DNA of 32,691 nucleotides from Kitasatospora sp. SUK 42. GTDB taxonomy: Bacteria; Actinomycetota; Actinomycetes; Streptomycetales; Streptomycetaceae. The stretch spans positions 1,194,153 to 1,226,843 of the forward strand of contig NZ_LFMD02000002.1 in assembly GCF_015776785.2 (NCBI RefSeq). Reading direction: 5' to 3'. Below, one piece after another: positions 16,926 through 25,365 of this stretch (positions are counted from its first letter, which is position 1; each line of letters starts with the position of its first letter). The translations under genes and the position numbers were made by a program. The notes beneath the pieces were generated by a model, which was given only the letters and a program-made list of their open reading frames with translations, made no database searches and was not told where the DNA came from.

Positions 16926-18401
16926 CTACTCCGTGGCGGGCTCCGGCCGGGCCGGGCCGGTCGCGGCGGTGCGTTCGGCGGCCTCGCGGGCGGCCTCCAG
17001 CGCGGTGAAGACGGCCTGGCCGGCCTCGTTGCGCCGGCGCAGGTGGGTGACCACGGTGTTGATGACGGCGATCAGCGGGACGGCGACCACCGCGCCGCCG
17101 ATGCCGCCGATGATGCCGCCGGCCGCGACGCCCAGGACCACACCGAGCGGGTGGACCCGAACGGCCCGGCCGAGGATCAGCGGCTGGAGGATGTGACTCT
17201 CGACCTGCATCACCGCGACCAGCAGCACCAGCACCATCAGCGCCGTCCACGGCCCCTGGGTGACCAGGGCGATCAGGACCGCGACGGTGCCGGTGACCAG
17301 CGCGCCGACCAGCGGGACGAAGGCGCCCAGGAAGATGATCACGGCCACCGGCGGAGCCAGCGGCACACCCAGCAGGTCGATGCCGACGCCGATGCAGACC
17401 GCGTCGATGAAGGCCACGCAGACCGTGCCGCGCACGTACGCGGTGAGCGTCGTCCAGGCCTTCGGGCCGGCCCCGGCCATCGCGAAGCGGGAGTGCCGGG
17501 GCAGGCCGCGCAGTGCCCAGTTCCAGATCTTCGCGCCGTCGTAGAGGAAGAAGAAGGTGGTGAAGAAGGTCATCAGCAGCGCCGTCAGCACCTCGACGGC
17601 GATCTGCGCGCCGGTGATCGAGACCGAGGTGAGCTGGTCGGTGTTGGTGGTGATGGCCTTGGTGATCTGGTTGGCGAAGTCGGTGATCTGCTGCTGGGTC
17701 AGGTGCAGCGGCCCGGTGACCATCCAGTCCCGCAGCTGGTTGACACCGGTCTTCACCTGGTTGGTGACGTCCGGCAGGTTGGTGCTCACCTGCCAGACCA
17801 CGAACCAGCCGACCAGCCCGATCCCGGCCAGCCCGCTCAGGAACACCCCGCCCGCCGCCAGCGAGCGCGGCACCCCGCGCCGGCGCAGCCAGGAGACCGA
17901 GGGCTCCAGCAGCGCGGCGATCAGCAGCGAGGCCAACATCGAGAAGGCGACCAGCCGCAGCATGTCGACCACGTAGAAGACGACGTAGAGCGCGGCGCCG
18001 AGCAGCAGCAGCCGCCAGGTCGACTCGGCGGCCACCCGCAGCCCCCAGGGCACCGCCTCGGCGGGGGTGGCGGGCCGGCCCGGGTGGTACTCCCGCCCGG
18101 GCACCGGGTGCGCGGCGGGGACGGGCGGGGCGGCGGGCGCCGTCTGCGCGGGCGCCGGGGCGACGGCCGTCGGGGCGTCCACCGGGGTGACCGTCGAAAC
18201 CGCGACCGGGGCCGGGTCGGCGCGCGGTACGGGGACCGGGCCGGCCGCCTCGGCGAGGACCGGCGCGGGGAGTTCGTGCGGGTCGGCCGCGATCGCGGCG
18301 CGCCGGCGCCGTTCGATCACGGCGGCCGTGCTCGCCACCACGGCCACGCCCTTGGCCACGGCCTTGAAGGCCTTTCCGCCCCGCGCCATCCTCGCTACCA
18401 C
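16926..18401 (-). CDS. AI-2E-family (TqsA/PerM-type) membrane protein
   Basis: 491 residues. After a basic start (RMARGGKAFKAVAKG) and an Ala/Pro-rich linker up to about residue 115, eight or so hydrophobic helices follow in the AI-2E transporter (PF01594) pattern. LLIAALLEPSVSWLRRRGVPRSLA and the C-terminal block, in which HILQPLILGRAVRVHPLGVVLGVAAGG is recognisable, are family signatures. Members include TqsA, linked to autoinducer-2 export, and sodium/proton exchangers, so the substrate is open. The long low-complexity N-terminal linker is an actinobacterial addition. The start is uncertain: GTG 18401 or ATG 18389. Upstream lies a 377-bp stretch without a supported gene. Confidence 0.88.
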   Translation of the reverse strand: MVARMARGGKAFKAVAKGVAVVASTAAVIERRRRAAIAADPHELPAPVLAEAAGPVPVPRADPAPVAVSTVTPVDAPTAVAPAPAQTAPAAPPVPAAHPVPGREYHPGRPATPAEAVPWGLRVAAESTWRLLLLGAALYVVFYVVDMLRLVAFSMLASLLIAALLEPSVSWLRRRGVPRSLAAGGVFLSGLAGIGLVGWFVVWQVSTNLPDVTNQVKTGVNQLRDWMVTGPLHLTQQQITDFANQITKAITTNTDQLTSVSITGAQIAVEVLTALLMTFFTTFFFLYDGAKIWNWALRGLPRHSRFAMAGAGPKAWTTLTAYVRGTVCVAFIDAVCIGVGIDLLGVPLAPPVAVIIFLGAFVPLVGALVTGTVAVLIALVTQGPWTALMVLVLLVAVMQVESHILQPLILGRAVRVHPLGVVLGVAAGGIIGGIGGAVVAVPLIAVINTVVTHLRRRNEAGQAVFTALEAAREAAERTAATGPARPEPATE

Positions 18402-18778
18402 CGCTTCGCTGCCGAACCCGCCGAGTCCGGCGGTACGCCGTGGGTCCCGCCACGGCCGTCAGGGATGACGCTACCCGGCGGGCGCCGGAAGAGTCCGCTC
18501 GCCAGACGGTTCGACTCGACCACTTCATCTGGATGATCGGGACAAATCACCGGATTCACGATGGTTTCACCCTCACATCGCTGGGGAGGAGTCGGAACGA
18601 GACCGCCGAAGCCATCCGCCGGCGGACCGGCCGGTGCGGGAGGCAACCAGGACCCCTTCCCGCGCCCCGCGTCCGCATCCAGGACCGCACCGCCCGCGGG
18701 CGCACCGGTCAGCGCAGCCCGGGCGGCGCGGCCCGCCCTTCGCGGCGAACGCCCGGATCCGGGCGGAGAACGCCACGA
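18402..18778. other. Non-coding stretch upstream of the AI-2E-type gene
   Basis: No convincing gene. The frames that are open here are Arg/Gly/Pro-rich and lack ribosome sites. The part at 18500-18580 is less GC-rich (around GGGACAAATCACCGGATTC) and probably holds the minus-strand promoter of the AI-2E-type gene. Confidence 0.5.
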
Positions 18779-18816
18779 CCCCCGGCCGCTCGTCGAACGG
18801 GACGAGCGGCCGGGGG
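18779..18816. terminator. Terminator after the transglycosylase gene
   Basis: A perfect 16-bp stem (18779-18794 with 18801-18816) and a 6-base loop, 35 bases beyond the stop of the minus-strand transglycosylase gene. The strongest hairpin in this part of the window. Confidence 0.88.
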
Positions 18817-18851
18817 CCGTGCGGGGTGCGCCGCTCAGGCGGCGGGCACTC

Positions 18852-19589
18852 CTAGTACCAGCTGTGGGCCTGCCAGAACGACCAGGCGCCGCAGGGGCTG
18901 CCGTAGCGGCTGTTCATGTAGCTCAGGCCCCACTTGATCTGGGTGGCCGGGTTGGTGCGCCAGTCGGCACCGGCCGAGGCCATCTTCGAGCCGGGCAGCG
19001 CCTGGACCAGGCCGTACGCGCCGGAGCCCTTGTTGGTCGCGGTGTAGTCCCAGCCGCTCTCGCGCTTCACGATCTGGCTGAAGCACTGGAACTGGGCGTC
19101 GTTGCCGACGATCTGCCGGGCGAGGTCCTGGACGGAGCCGGGGCTGACCGAGACGGCCGGAGCGCTGTCGTCGACCGCGGCCATCGCCGAACGCGCCTTG
19201 GAGCGGTTGGCGGCCTCGGCGGCCTTGCGCTGGTCGTCGGCGGCCTTGGCAGCCTTCTCCGCGTCGGCCTTGGCCTGGGCATCGGCCTTCGCCTGGGCGT
19301 CCGCGGCGGCCTTCTGGCGCGCGGCCTCCTCGGCGGCCTTCTGCTCGGCGGCGGCCTTGGCCGCGGCGTCGGCGGAGGCCTGCTGGGCGGACGCCTGCTG
19401 ACCGATGTTGTCACTGATGGTCTGCGCCTGGGCGCCAGAGGGGACTTCGGCAAGCAGGGTCGCGCCGGCGACGTCGACCGTCTGCGTCGTCTTGCCCTCG
19501 CTGCCCGAGGCCATGCCCACGACGGCACCGACAGCGGTGACGGCGGTGGCGGAGGCCACAGCAACTCCCCGGACCGAGATCCGAGTCAC
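18852..19589 (-). CDS. Secreted lytic transglycosylase (SLT domain)
   Basis: 245 residues from GTG 19589, with AAGGA 6 bases upstream. A signal peptide with a hydrophobic core covers residues 6-27 (VRGVAVASATAVTAVGAVVG). Residues 63-131 are an Ala/Lys/Glu/Gln-rich coiled coil (AAEQKAAEEAARQKAAADAQ and similar), then a linker, and a C-terminal SLT domain from about 150. The catalytic glutamate is Glu177 in IVKRESGWDY; GSGAYGLVQALPGSKM and ATQIKWGLSYMNSRYGSPCGAW are typical of the small actinobacterial transglycosylases. Cys169 and Cys233 may form a disulfide. It would cut glycan strands of peptidoglycan outside the membrane during growth or sporulation. The 5-prime region before the next gene is about 450 bp. 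Confidence 0.92.
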   Translation of the reverse strand: MTRISVRGVAVASATAVTAVGAVVGMASGSEGKTTQTVDVAGATLLAEVPSGAQAQTISDNIGQQASAQQASADAAAKAAAEQKAAEEAARQKAAADAQAKADAQAKADAEKAAKAADDQRKAAEAANRSKARSAMAAVDDSAPAVSVSPGSVQDLARQIVGNDAQFQCFSQIVKRESGWDYTATNKGSGAYGLVQALPGSKMASAGADWRTNPATQIKWGLSYMNSRYGSPCGAWSFWQAHSWY

Positions 19590-20039
19590 ATGGATTCCTT
19601 CCAGCATCGCCCGTGCGTGACCGTGCGGACGCGAGTTGCCCCTTGGCACTGGCCTCCGCAGGTGCTCTGGTCACGGGAGGCGCGGGCCCGGCGTCCGGTC
19701 GAGGTGAGGCGACCGGGCGTTGGAATCGGGCGGCGTACGGCTCATCGGTCTTCAATTGTGCGTCCACCGACCGGAGTTGGCGGACCTTCCGGGGCCGGAC
19801 TCCCGTTCTCCGGAAGCCCTGCCGCGCCGTACGCGGGGCCTGACAGAACCCTCACCATGCCGCACCGGGCACTGTCGACGCAATTCCCGCCTGCGTGGCG
19901 CATCTCACATTCACCGCACGGGAGTTCTCCGGACGGAAAGCACTCGATGTGATGAAACGGGTGGGGCCCGCTCCATCAGGAACGGGCCCCGCCTCAAGAA
20001 TTGACCGTATTGTCCGACTATGCCCTGGTCAGGGGCGGA
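19590..20039. other. Long leader of the transglycosylase gene and 3-prime region of phoH
   Basis: 450 bp without a supported gene. The part next to the transglycosylase gene contains several inverted repeats, for example CTTCCGG/CCGGAAG near 19787-19820, so a structured leader RNA is possible. Similar wall-hydrolase genes in Streptomyces often carry c-di-AMP (ydaO-type) riboswitches, but I do not see that motif's conserved 3-prime segment here. The far part holds the phoH terminator. Confidence 0.45.
19961..19992 (-). terminator. Hairpin terminator after phoH
   Basis: GGGGCCCG (19963-19970) and CGGGCCCC (19983-19990) pair perfectly, extended by a G-C and a G-T pair, loop of 12 bases. It lies 48 bases past the phoH stop on the minus strand. 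Confidence 0.78.
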
Positions 20040-21374
20040 TCACGGGTTGATGTCCTCCAACATCTCCGTGACCAGCGCCGCGATCGGCGAACGCTCCGAG
20101 CGCGTGAGCGTGATGTGGGCGAAGAGTGGATGCCCCTTCAGCTTCTCCACCACCGCCACCACGCCGTCGTACCGGCCGACCCGGAGGTTGTCCCGCTGCG
20201 CCACGTCGTGGGTGAGCACCACCCGCGAGCCCTGGCCGATCCGGGACAGCACCGTCAGCAGGACGTTCCGCTCCAGCGACTGGGCCTCGTCCACGATCAC
20301 GAAGGCGTCGTGCAGCGAGCGCCCCCGGATGTGGGTCAGCGGCAGGACCTCCAGCATCCCGCGGGCGATGACCTCCTCGATCACGTCCGGGGTGGTGACG
20401 GCGGAGAGGGTGTCGAAGACCGCCTGGGCCCAGGGGCCCATCTTCTCCGCCTCGGTGCCCGGCAGGTAGCCCAGCTCCTGGCCGCCGACCGCGTACAACG
20501 GCCGGAAGACCATCACCTTGCGGTGCTGCCTGCGCTCCAGCACCGCCTCCAGCCCGGCGCACAGCGCCAGCGCCGACTTGCCGGTACCGGCCCTGCCGCC
20601 CATCGAGACGATGCCGATCTCCGGGTCGAGCAGCAGGTCCAGCGCCACCCGCTGCTCGGCGCTGCGGCCGCGCAGCCCGAACGCCTCGCGCTCGCCGCGC
20701 ACCAGCCGCACCCGCCCGTCGCCGGTCACCCGGCCGAGCGCCCGGCCGCGCTCCGAGGTGAGCACCAGCCCGGTGTGGACCGGCAGTTCCTCGGCCCCCT
20801 GGACGTCGACCGCGGCGTCGTGGCCGGCCGCGAACAGCGCGTCCACCTGGTCGGCCGCGACGTGCAGCTCGGACATGCCCGTCCAGCCGGAGGTGATCGC
20901 CAGCTCGGCCCGGTACTCCTCGGCCAGCAGGCCCACCGAGCTGGCCTTGATCCGCAGCGGGAGGTCCTTGGAGACGACGGTGACGTCGTAGCCCTCCGCC
21001 TGCAGGTTGCGGGCCACCGCCAGGATCCGGGTGTCGGCCTCGCCGCCGCCGGCCCGGTAGCCGACCGGCAGTATCGACACGTCGGAGTGGTTGAGCTCGA
21101 CGCGGATCGTCCCGCCGAGTTCGCCGACCGGGATCGGCTCGTCGAGCCGGCCGTAACGGATGCGGTAGTCGTCGAGCAACCGCAGAGCCTGGCGGGCGAA
21201 GTAGCCCAGCTCCGGATGGTGCCGCTTGGCCTCCAGCTCGGTGACGACCACCACCGGAAGGACGACCTCGTGCTCCTCGAAGCGCGTCATGGCGAGAGGG
21301 TCCGCCAGGAGCACGCTGGTGTCGAGAACGTACGTGCGCCGGTCTGGTGTCCGGCGGCTCTTGGAACTGACCAC
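20040..21374 (-). CDS. phoH: PIN-PhoH (PhoH2-type) ribonuclease/helicase protein
   Basis: 444 residues, GTG start with GGAGG four bases before it. Residues 14-150 are a PIN RNase domain with the acidic set Asp18 (YVLDTSVLL), Glu46 (TELEAK), Asp114 (GEADTRI) and Asp137 (SKDLPLR), so the nuclease site looks complete. Residues 235-444 are a PhoH ATPase with Walker A GRAGTGKS (260-267) and Walker [10 protein letters not shown] (Asp362, Glu363). PhoH2 proteins in mycobacteria unwind and cleave RNA (family knowledge). In mycobacteria they can be paired with a PhoAT antitoxin; no such gene is seen upstream here. It follows uppS on the same strand after 229 bp, with a hairpin at 21387-21409 close to its ribosome site. 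Confidence 0.94.
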   Translation of the reverse strand: MVSSKSRRTPDRRTYVLDTSVLLADPLAMTRFEEHEVVLPVVVVTELEAKRHHPELGYFARQALRLLDDYRIRYGRLDEPIPVGELGGTIRVELNHSDVSILPVGYRAGGGEADTRILAVARNLQAEGYDVTVVSKDLPLRIKASSVGLLAEEYRAELAITSGWTGMSELHVAADQVDALFAAGHDAAVDVQGAEELPVHTGLVLTSERGRALGRVTGDGRVRLVRGEREAFGLRGRSAEQRVALDLLLDPEIGIVSMGGRAGTGKSALALCAGLEAVLERRQHRKVMVFRPLYAVGGQELGYLPGTEAEKMGPWAQAVFDTLSAVTTPDVIEEVIARGMLEVLPLTHIRGRSLHDAFVIVDEAQSLERNVLLTVLSRIGQGSRVVLTHDVAQRDNLRVGRYDGVVAVVEKLKGHPLFAHITLTRSERSPIAALVTEMLEDINP

Positions 21375-21386
21375 TAGGCCTCCAGA

Positions 21387-21409
21387 GCGGATGACCCTGC
21401 GTCATCCGC
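21387..21409 (-). other. Hairpin just upstream of the phoH ribosome site
   Basis: GCGGATGA (21387-21394) and TCATCCGC (21402-21409), loop of 7. It begins 4 bases from the GGAGG of phoH, so it could be the uppS terminator or a leader structure affecting phoH translation; sequence alone does not decide. Confidence 0.55.
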
Positions 21410-21603
21410 GGCAAGCCGGCCCCCGCTGCCCCAGTGGCCTCGGGGCCGGACTGACTGGAGTATTCCCAGGCGAGGAGCGGTGCATTCGCGCCCCCGGCGA
21501 ACTGACGGATCATTGCCGGTGAACGTTTGGCCTCACGCGGAGCCCGGGTAGGCCAGCCCTACGGCGGTCATTTCATCCGGCCGGACGCGCGACCGGAGTG
21601 ACG

Positions 21604-22398
21604 TCAGAGGCCCATCCGGCGGTGCCGCTGCTCGAACGCGCGCAGCGCCCGCAGGAAGTCGACCTTGCGGAAGGCCGGCCAGTACGCCTCGCAGAAGTAG
21701 AACTCGCTGTGCGCGCTCTGCCAGAGCAGGAAGCCGGACAGCCGCTGCTCGCCCGAGGTGCGGATGATCAGGTCCGGGTCGGGCTGGTTGCGGGTGTACA
21801 GGTGCTCGGCGATGTGCTCGACGGTGAGGATCTCGGCGAGCTCCTCGATGGACGTACCCCGCCCCGCGTGCTCCTGGAGCAGCGAGCGGACGGCGTCGGC
21901 GATCTCGTGCCGGCCGCCGTAGCCGACCGCGACGTTGACCGTGATGCCCTCGATCCCGGCGGTCTCCTCGGCGGCCCGCTTGAGCACGTCGGCGGTGTGC
22001 CGCGGGAGCAGGTCCAGCGCGCCGACCGGGTTGATCCGCCAGCGGCGGGCGGCGGCCAGGCCGGTGACGGCGTCCTCGATGATGCCGAGCAGCGGGACCA
22101 GCTCGTCGGCCGGGCGGTCCAGGTTGTCGGTGGAGAGCATCCAGAGGGTGACGACCTTGACGTGGGTCTCGTCGCACCAGCCGAGGAACTCGCTGATCTT
22201 GTCGGCGCCGCGCTGGTGGCCGTACGCGGTGGAGCCCCCGGTGGCCTTGGCCCAGCGGCGGTTGCCGTCCAGGATCACGCCGATGTGGTGCGGCGTGCGG
22301 GCGAGGTGGACCTCGACCCGGCGGCCGTACAGCCCGTACATCCCGCCCAGCAGGGTGCGCAGCCCCGGCGTCCGTTCCGCGACATCGCGCAGACCCAT
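21604..22398 (-). CDS. uppS: Isoprenyl transferase (cis-prenyltransferase, UppS type)
   Basis: 264 residues, ATG start. The enzyme adds isopentenyl diphosphate units in cis to an allylic primer, giving the polyprenyl diphosphate that becomes the lipid carrier for peptidoglycan and other wall polymers. The signature ILDGNRRWA has the magnesium-binding Asp44 and the Asn46-Arg47-Arg48 substrate residues. AYGHQRGADKISEFLGWC, LSTDNL and the C-terminal RTSGEQRLSGFLLWQSA and EFYF segments are all conserved. Streptomycetes often have two such genes with different product lengths; which one this is cannot be told. Upstream lies a 374-bp gap shared with the divergent chitinase gene. Confidence 0.94.
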   Translation of the reverse strand: MGLRDVAERTPGLRTLLGGMYGLYGRRVEVHLARTPHHIGVILDGNRRWAKATGGSTAYGHQRGADKISEFLGWCDETHVKVVTLWMLSTDNLDRPADELVPLLGIIEDAVTGLAAARRWRINPVGALDLLPRHTADVLKRAAEETAGIEGITVNVAVGYGGRHEIADAVRSLLQEHAGRGTSIEELAEILTVEHIAEHLYTRNQPDPDLIIRTSGEQRLSGFLLWQSAHSEFYFCEAYWPAFRKVDFLRALRAFEQRHRRMGL

Positions 22399-22772
22399 GT
22401 TTCCCGGCCCCTCCGTGCTCGTCCAGCAGGTGCGTCACCGCACCGGCGCAGCCTACTCCGGCGGGCTGGCGCACGGTAAAGCCGCAGGTAGCGGTCTTGT
22501 CACGGTCCTGTACGGAAACCGTCCCGACGGGCGTGTCCAGGGGGGTTCGAGCACGGCCCTGGCGTGGACACGGAACGGTCTCCGAATCCTTAAGGAATTC
22601 GTAAACCGGTTGTCCAATGCTTGACGACCGGCAATGGTCTAGTCCAGCTTTTGATCCGAGGCGGAACGAACCCACTCCGCCCCCAAGGCTCGCTTTCGGA
22701 CCTCCCCTCCCCCACACGCGGCCGCCGCGCCCCCCACCGCGGCGGCCGCTCCTCCCCCAGGAGCGTCACCCC
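22399..22772. other. Divergent promoter region, uppS to chitinase
   Basis: 374 bp without a gene. It contains a relatively AT-rich core at 22581-22660 with the near-palindrome GAATCCTTAAGGAATTC and the DasR-like box described separately. Confidence 0.6.
22633..22648. promoter_or_regulatory. DasR-like box (dre) upstream of the chitinase gene
   Basis: AATGGTCTAGTCCAGC matches the DasR consensus ACTGGTCTAGACCACT at 12 of 16 positions; the core TGGTCTAGTCCA has one change from the perfect palindrome. TTGACG at 22621-22626 could be the -35 box that it overlaps. DasR, a GntR repressor answering to glucosamine-6-phosphate, controls chitinase genes in Streptomyces through such sites. Confidence 0.72.
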
Positions 22773-24383
22773 ATGGCCCGTACGCTGAACCAGTCCGCGC
22801 ACAAGCGCCGGCGCAGCCCCCTTCCGGCCGTCGCGGCCGGTGCGACCGCCCTCGCCCTGGCCGGCGGCGGCCTCGCCCTCTTCGCCGGCGGCGCCAGCGC
22901 GGCGGTCGGCAACCTGGTCACCAACGGCGGCTTCGAGAGCGGGCTGGGCGGCTGGACCTGTACCGCCGGCGCGACCACCGTGTCCTCCCCGGTCCACTCC
23001 GGCACCGGCGCGCTGCAGGCCACCCCGGGCGCCGGCGACACGGCCGAGTGCAGCCAGACCATCAGCGTGCTGCCCAACACCAGTTACTCGCTGAGCGCCT
23101 GGGTGCAGGGGCCGTACGTCTACCTCGGTGCGCGGGGCACCGGCGGCACCGACCCGTCCACCTGGTCGAACCAGAACAGCTGGAACCAGCTGTCCACCAC
23201 CTTCACCACCGGGGCGAACGCCACCAGCGTCACCGTCTACCTGCACGGCTGGTACGGGCAGAGCGCCTACCTCGCCGACGACGTCGCGCTGGTCGGCCCG
23301 GGCGGCACCTCCACCCCGTCCCCCACGGCCACGCCCACCCAGACGCCGACCCCGACGCCGACGGCCACCGCCACCGCCACCCAGACGGCGACCCCGACCC
23401 CCACCGCGACGCCGACCCAGACCGCGACGCCGACGCCCACGGCCACCCCCACGGTCACCCCGACCACCCCGCCGCCGGCCACCGGCCTGCCCGCGCACGC
23501 GGTCACCGGCTACTGGCAGAACTTCGACAACGGCTCGACCCCGCAGCGCCTGAGCGACGTCCAGAACGCGTACGACATCATCGCGGTCTCCTTCGCCGAC
23601 GCCGTGTCGACCCAGACCGGCGCGATCAGCTTCACCCTGGACCCGGGCCTGTCCAAGGCGCTCGGCGGCTACACCGACGCCCAGTTCCGCGCCGACATCA
23701 AGGCCAAGCAGGCGGCCGGCAAGAAGGTCATCCTCTCCATCGGCGGCCAGAACGGCGCGATCACCGTCGGCGACGCCACCGCCGGGGCCAACTTCACCAA
23801 CAGCGCCTACTCGATCATCAAGGACTACGGCTTCGACGGCATCGACGTCGACCTGGAGAACGGCGTCCAGGCCGCCCCGCTCGGCAACGCGCTGCACGCC
23901 CTCCAGGCCAAGGTCGGCTCCGGCTTCATCCTGACCATGGCCCCCGAGACCATCGGGATGTACAACACCTCCGGCGCCTACTTCCAGCTGGCGCTGAACA
24001 CCAAGGACATCCTGACCGTCGTCAACACCCAGTTCTACAACTCGGGCGGCATGAACGGCTGCGACGGCAAGGTCTACACCCAGGGCACCATCGACTTCAT
24101 CACCTCGCAGGTCTGCACCCAGATCCAGGGCGGCCTGCGGCCCGACCAGGTCGGCATCGGCGTCCCCGCCTCCAGCAAGGCGGCCGGCGGCGGCTACGTC
24201 GACCCGTCGGTGGTGAACAACGCGCTCAACTGCCTGGCCACCGGCAACAACTGCGGCAGCTTCGTGCCGCCGGCCAAGTGGCCGACGATCCGCGGCGCGA
24301 TGACCTGGTCGACCAACTGGGACGCCAACAACGGCAACGCGTTCTCCAACACGGTCGGCCCGTTCGTCCACAAGATGCCGTGA
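22773..24383 (+). CDS. Secreted GH18 chitinase with carbohydrate-binding domain
   Basis: 536 residues from ATG 22773, with AGGAG 9 bases upstream. A signal peptide (basic KRRRSP, hydrophobic core, GGASA end) is cleaved near residue 43. Residues 46-175 form a beta-sandwich carbohydrate-binding domain (NLVTNGGFESGLGGW to YLADDVALVG; CBM16 or CBM4/9-like). A Thr/Pro/Ala linker covers residues 178-236. The GH18 catalytic barrel starts at AVTGYWQNFDNG; SIGG is on beta-3 and DGIDVDLE on beta-4, with catalytic Glu362. It hydrolyses beta-1,4 bonds of chitin outside the cell. The DasR-like box fits chitin-linked regulation. A clear terminator follows. Confidence 0.95.
   Translation: MARTLNQSAHKRRRSPLPAVAAGATALALAGGGLALFAGGASAAVGNLVTNGGFESGLGGWTCTAGATTVSSPVHSGTGALQATPGAGDTAECSQTISVLPNTSYSLSAWVQGPYVYLGARGTGGTDPSTWSNQNSWNQLSTTFTTGANATSVTVYLHGWYGQSAYLADDVALVGPGGTSTPSPTATPTQTPTPTPTATATATQTATPTPTATPTQTATPTPTATPTVTPTTPPPATGLPAHAVTGYWQNFDNGSTPQRLSDVQNAYDIIAVSFADAVSTQTGAISFTLDPGLSKALGGYTDAQFRADIKAKQAAGKKVILSIGGQNGAITVGDATAGANFTNSAYSIIKDYGFDGIDVDLENGVQAAPLGNALHALQAKVGSGFILTMAPETIGMYNTSGAYFQLALNTKDILTVVNTQFYNSGGMNGCDGKVYTQGTIDFITSQVCTQIQGGLRPDQVGIGVPASSKAAGGGYVDPSVVNNALNCLATGNNCGSFVPPAKWPTIRGAMTWSTNWDANNGNAFSNTVGPFVHKMP
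23310..23475 (+). repeat. Low-complexity repeat coding for the Thr/Pro linker of the chitinase
   Basis: Degenerate tandem repeats of TPT, TPTQ and TPTAT codons (ACC/ACG with CCG/CCC). The copy number is probably variable between strains, and this stretch produces long spurious open frames on the other strand. Confidence 0.85.
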
Positions 24384-24450
24384 GGCCCTCCCGGACGTAA
24401 CCCACTCCGGCGCGCCGCTCCTTGAGGGTGGGGCCTGCGCGCCGGCGGCG

Positions 24451-24484
24451 GGGCCCGCCGTACCGACTCCGGTACGGCGGGCCC
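24451..24484 (+). terminator. Terminator after the chitinase gene
   Basis: A perfect 14-bp stem (24451-24464 with 24471-24484), loop GACTCC, followed by TTTCCGTT. It lies 67 bases after the chitinase stop. Confidence 0.9.
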
Positions 24485-24492
24485 TTTCCGTT

Positions 24493-24530
24493 GCCCGCTC
24501 AGCCGTCGCCCGCTCAGCCGTCGCCCGCTC
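24493..24530. repeat. 15-bp tandem repeat, two and a half copies
   Basis: GCCCGCTCAGCCGTC at 24493-24507 and 24508-24522, then GCCCGCTC at 24523-24530; related GACCCGCTCAG follows. It sits between the chitinase terminator and the prepilin-peptidase stop and encodes nothing that I can support. Confidence 0.8.
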
Positions 24531-24574
24531 ACCGCGACCCGCTCAGGCCTCGCCCCGCCCAGGCCGTAGCCCGC

Positions 24575-25288
24575 TCACCGGGCGAGTACCGCGGTGAGCG
24601 CGCCGAGCAGCAGGAACGGCCCCACCGGGACCTCCAGTCCGCGCCACGGGCGCCGACGGACCAGCAGCGCGGCGGCCCGCAGGGTGCCCCACAGCCCGGC
24701 GAGCACCACCGCGGCGACCAGCCCGCCGATCGCGACCCACCAGCCGTACCAGCCGAGCAGCCCGCCCAGGGCGAGCCCGAGCGGGGAGTCGCCGGGGCCC
24801 AACGCGCGCGCCCAGACGGCCAGTTCGAGCAGCGCGCCGACCGTCAGCGCGACCAGCAGGCAGCGCAGCAGCACGCCGGGGCGCCCCTCGGCCAGGGCCG
24901 CCACCGTCAGCAGCACGGCCACCCCGGCCACCAGTGCCAGGTTCAGCCGGTGCGGCAGCCGGCGCACCCGCCCGTCCACGAAGCCGAGCACCACGCCGAG
25001 CGCACCCGCCCAGGCGAGCGCCGCCGTCTGCGCCCCGTCCGCCGCGTACGCCACCGCGAGCGCGACCGCCGCCGCGACCGCCTCCACCGTCCAGGCCCCC
25101 GCTCCCAACCGCTCCCGGCAGCCGGGGCAGCGCCCGGTCGGCGGCAGCAGCCGCACCGCGCGCCCGCAGAACGGGCAGGCGGCGCACCAGGGTTCACCCT
25201 CGGGCACCGCGAAGTGCGCGACCAGTCCGCGCAGCAGCGGAGCCACCAGAAGACCGAGCAGAACCGCCCCGACCGCGACCGGCACCAC
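24575..25288 (-). CDS. A24-type prepilin peptidase-like membrane protein
   Basis: 237 residues from GTG 25288, which has AGAGGGGG 7 bases upstream; an upstream TTG (25333) is open but lacks a site. A cysteine cluster (Cys35, 38, 41, 54, 57 in CAACPFCG and CPGC) follows the first membrane helix, as in the zinc-binding loop of type IV prepilin peptidases. The two catalytic aspartates are recognisable: Asp105 in FVDGRVRRLPHRL and Asp167 in the GPGD motif. About seven further hydrophobic segments follow. These enzymes cut leader peptides of type IV-like pilins at the inner face of the membrane. No Tad or pilin genes are near, so the substrate lies elsewhere or is unknown. Divergent from alaA. Confidence 0.87.
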   Translation of the reverse strand: MVPVAVGAVLLGLLVAPLLRGLVAHFAVPEGEPWCAACPFCGRAVRLLPPTGRCPGCRERLGAGAWTVEAVAAAVALAVAYAADGAQTAALAWAGALGVVLGFVDGRVRRLPHRLNLALVAGVAVLLTVAALAEGRPGVLLRCLLVALTVGALLELAVWARALGPGDSPLGLALGGLLGWYGWWVAIGGLVAAVVLAGLWGTLRAAALLVRRRPWRGLEVPVGPFLLLGALTAVLAR

Positions 25289-25365
25289 CGGCGCACCCCC
25301 TCTTCCCGTCGACTTCCCACCGGTTTTCCGCAACCGGCCCCCACCTGCCCCTAAAGTAAGCAGGC

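Noticed and set aside
18561..19952. 463-codon plus-strand frame over the transglycosylase gene
   Set aside because: It lies opposite a clear secreted enzyme gene and its sequence is a Gly/Leu/Arg repeat mirror of the Ala/Lys coiled coil.
19590..19960. ydaO-type c-di-AMP riboswitch before the transglycosylase gene
   Set aside because: Position and gene type fit, but I could not find the conserved 3-prime segment or the GGGGAACC-like element by eye. Left only as a leader to be tested.
23310..23475. Short tandem repeats resembling a CRISPR array or minisatellite
   Set aside because: They are in frame within the chitinase and encode the Thr/Pro linker; there are no spacers.
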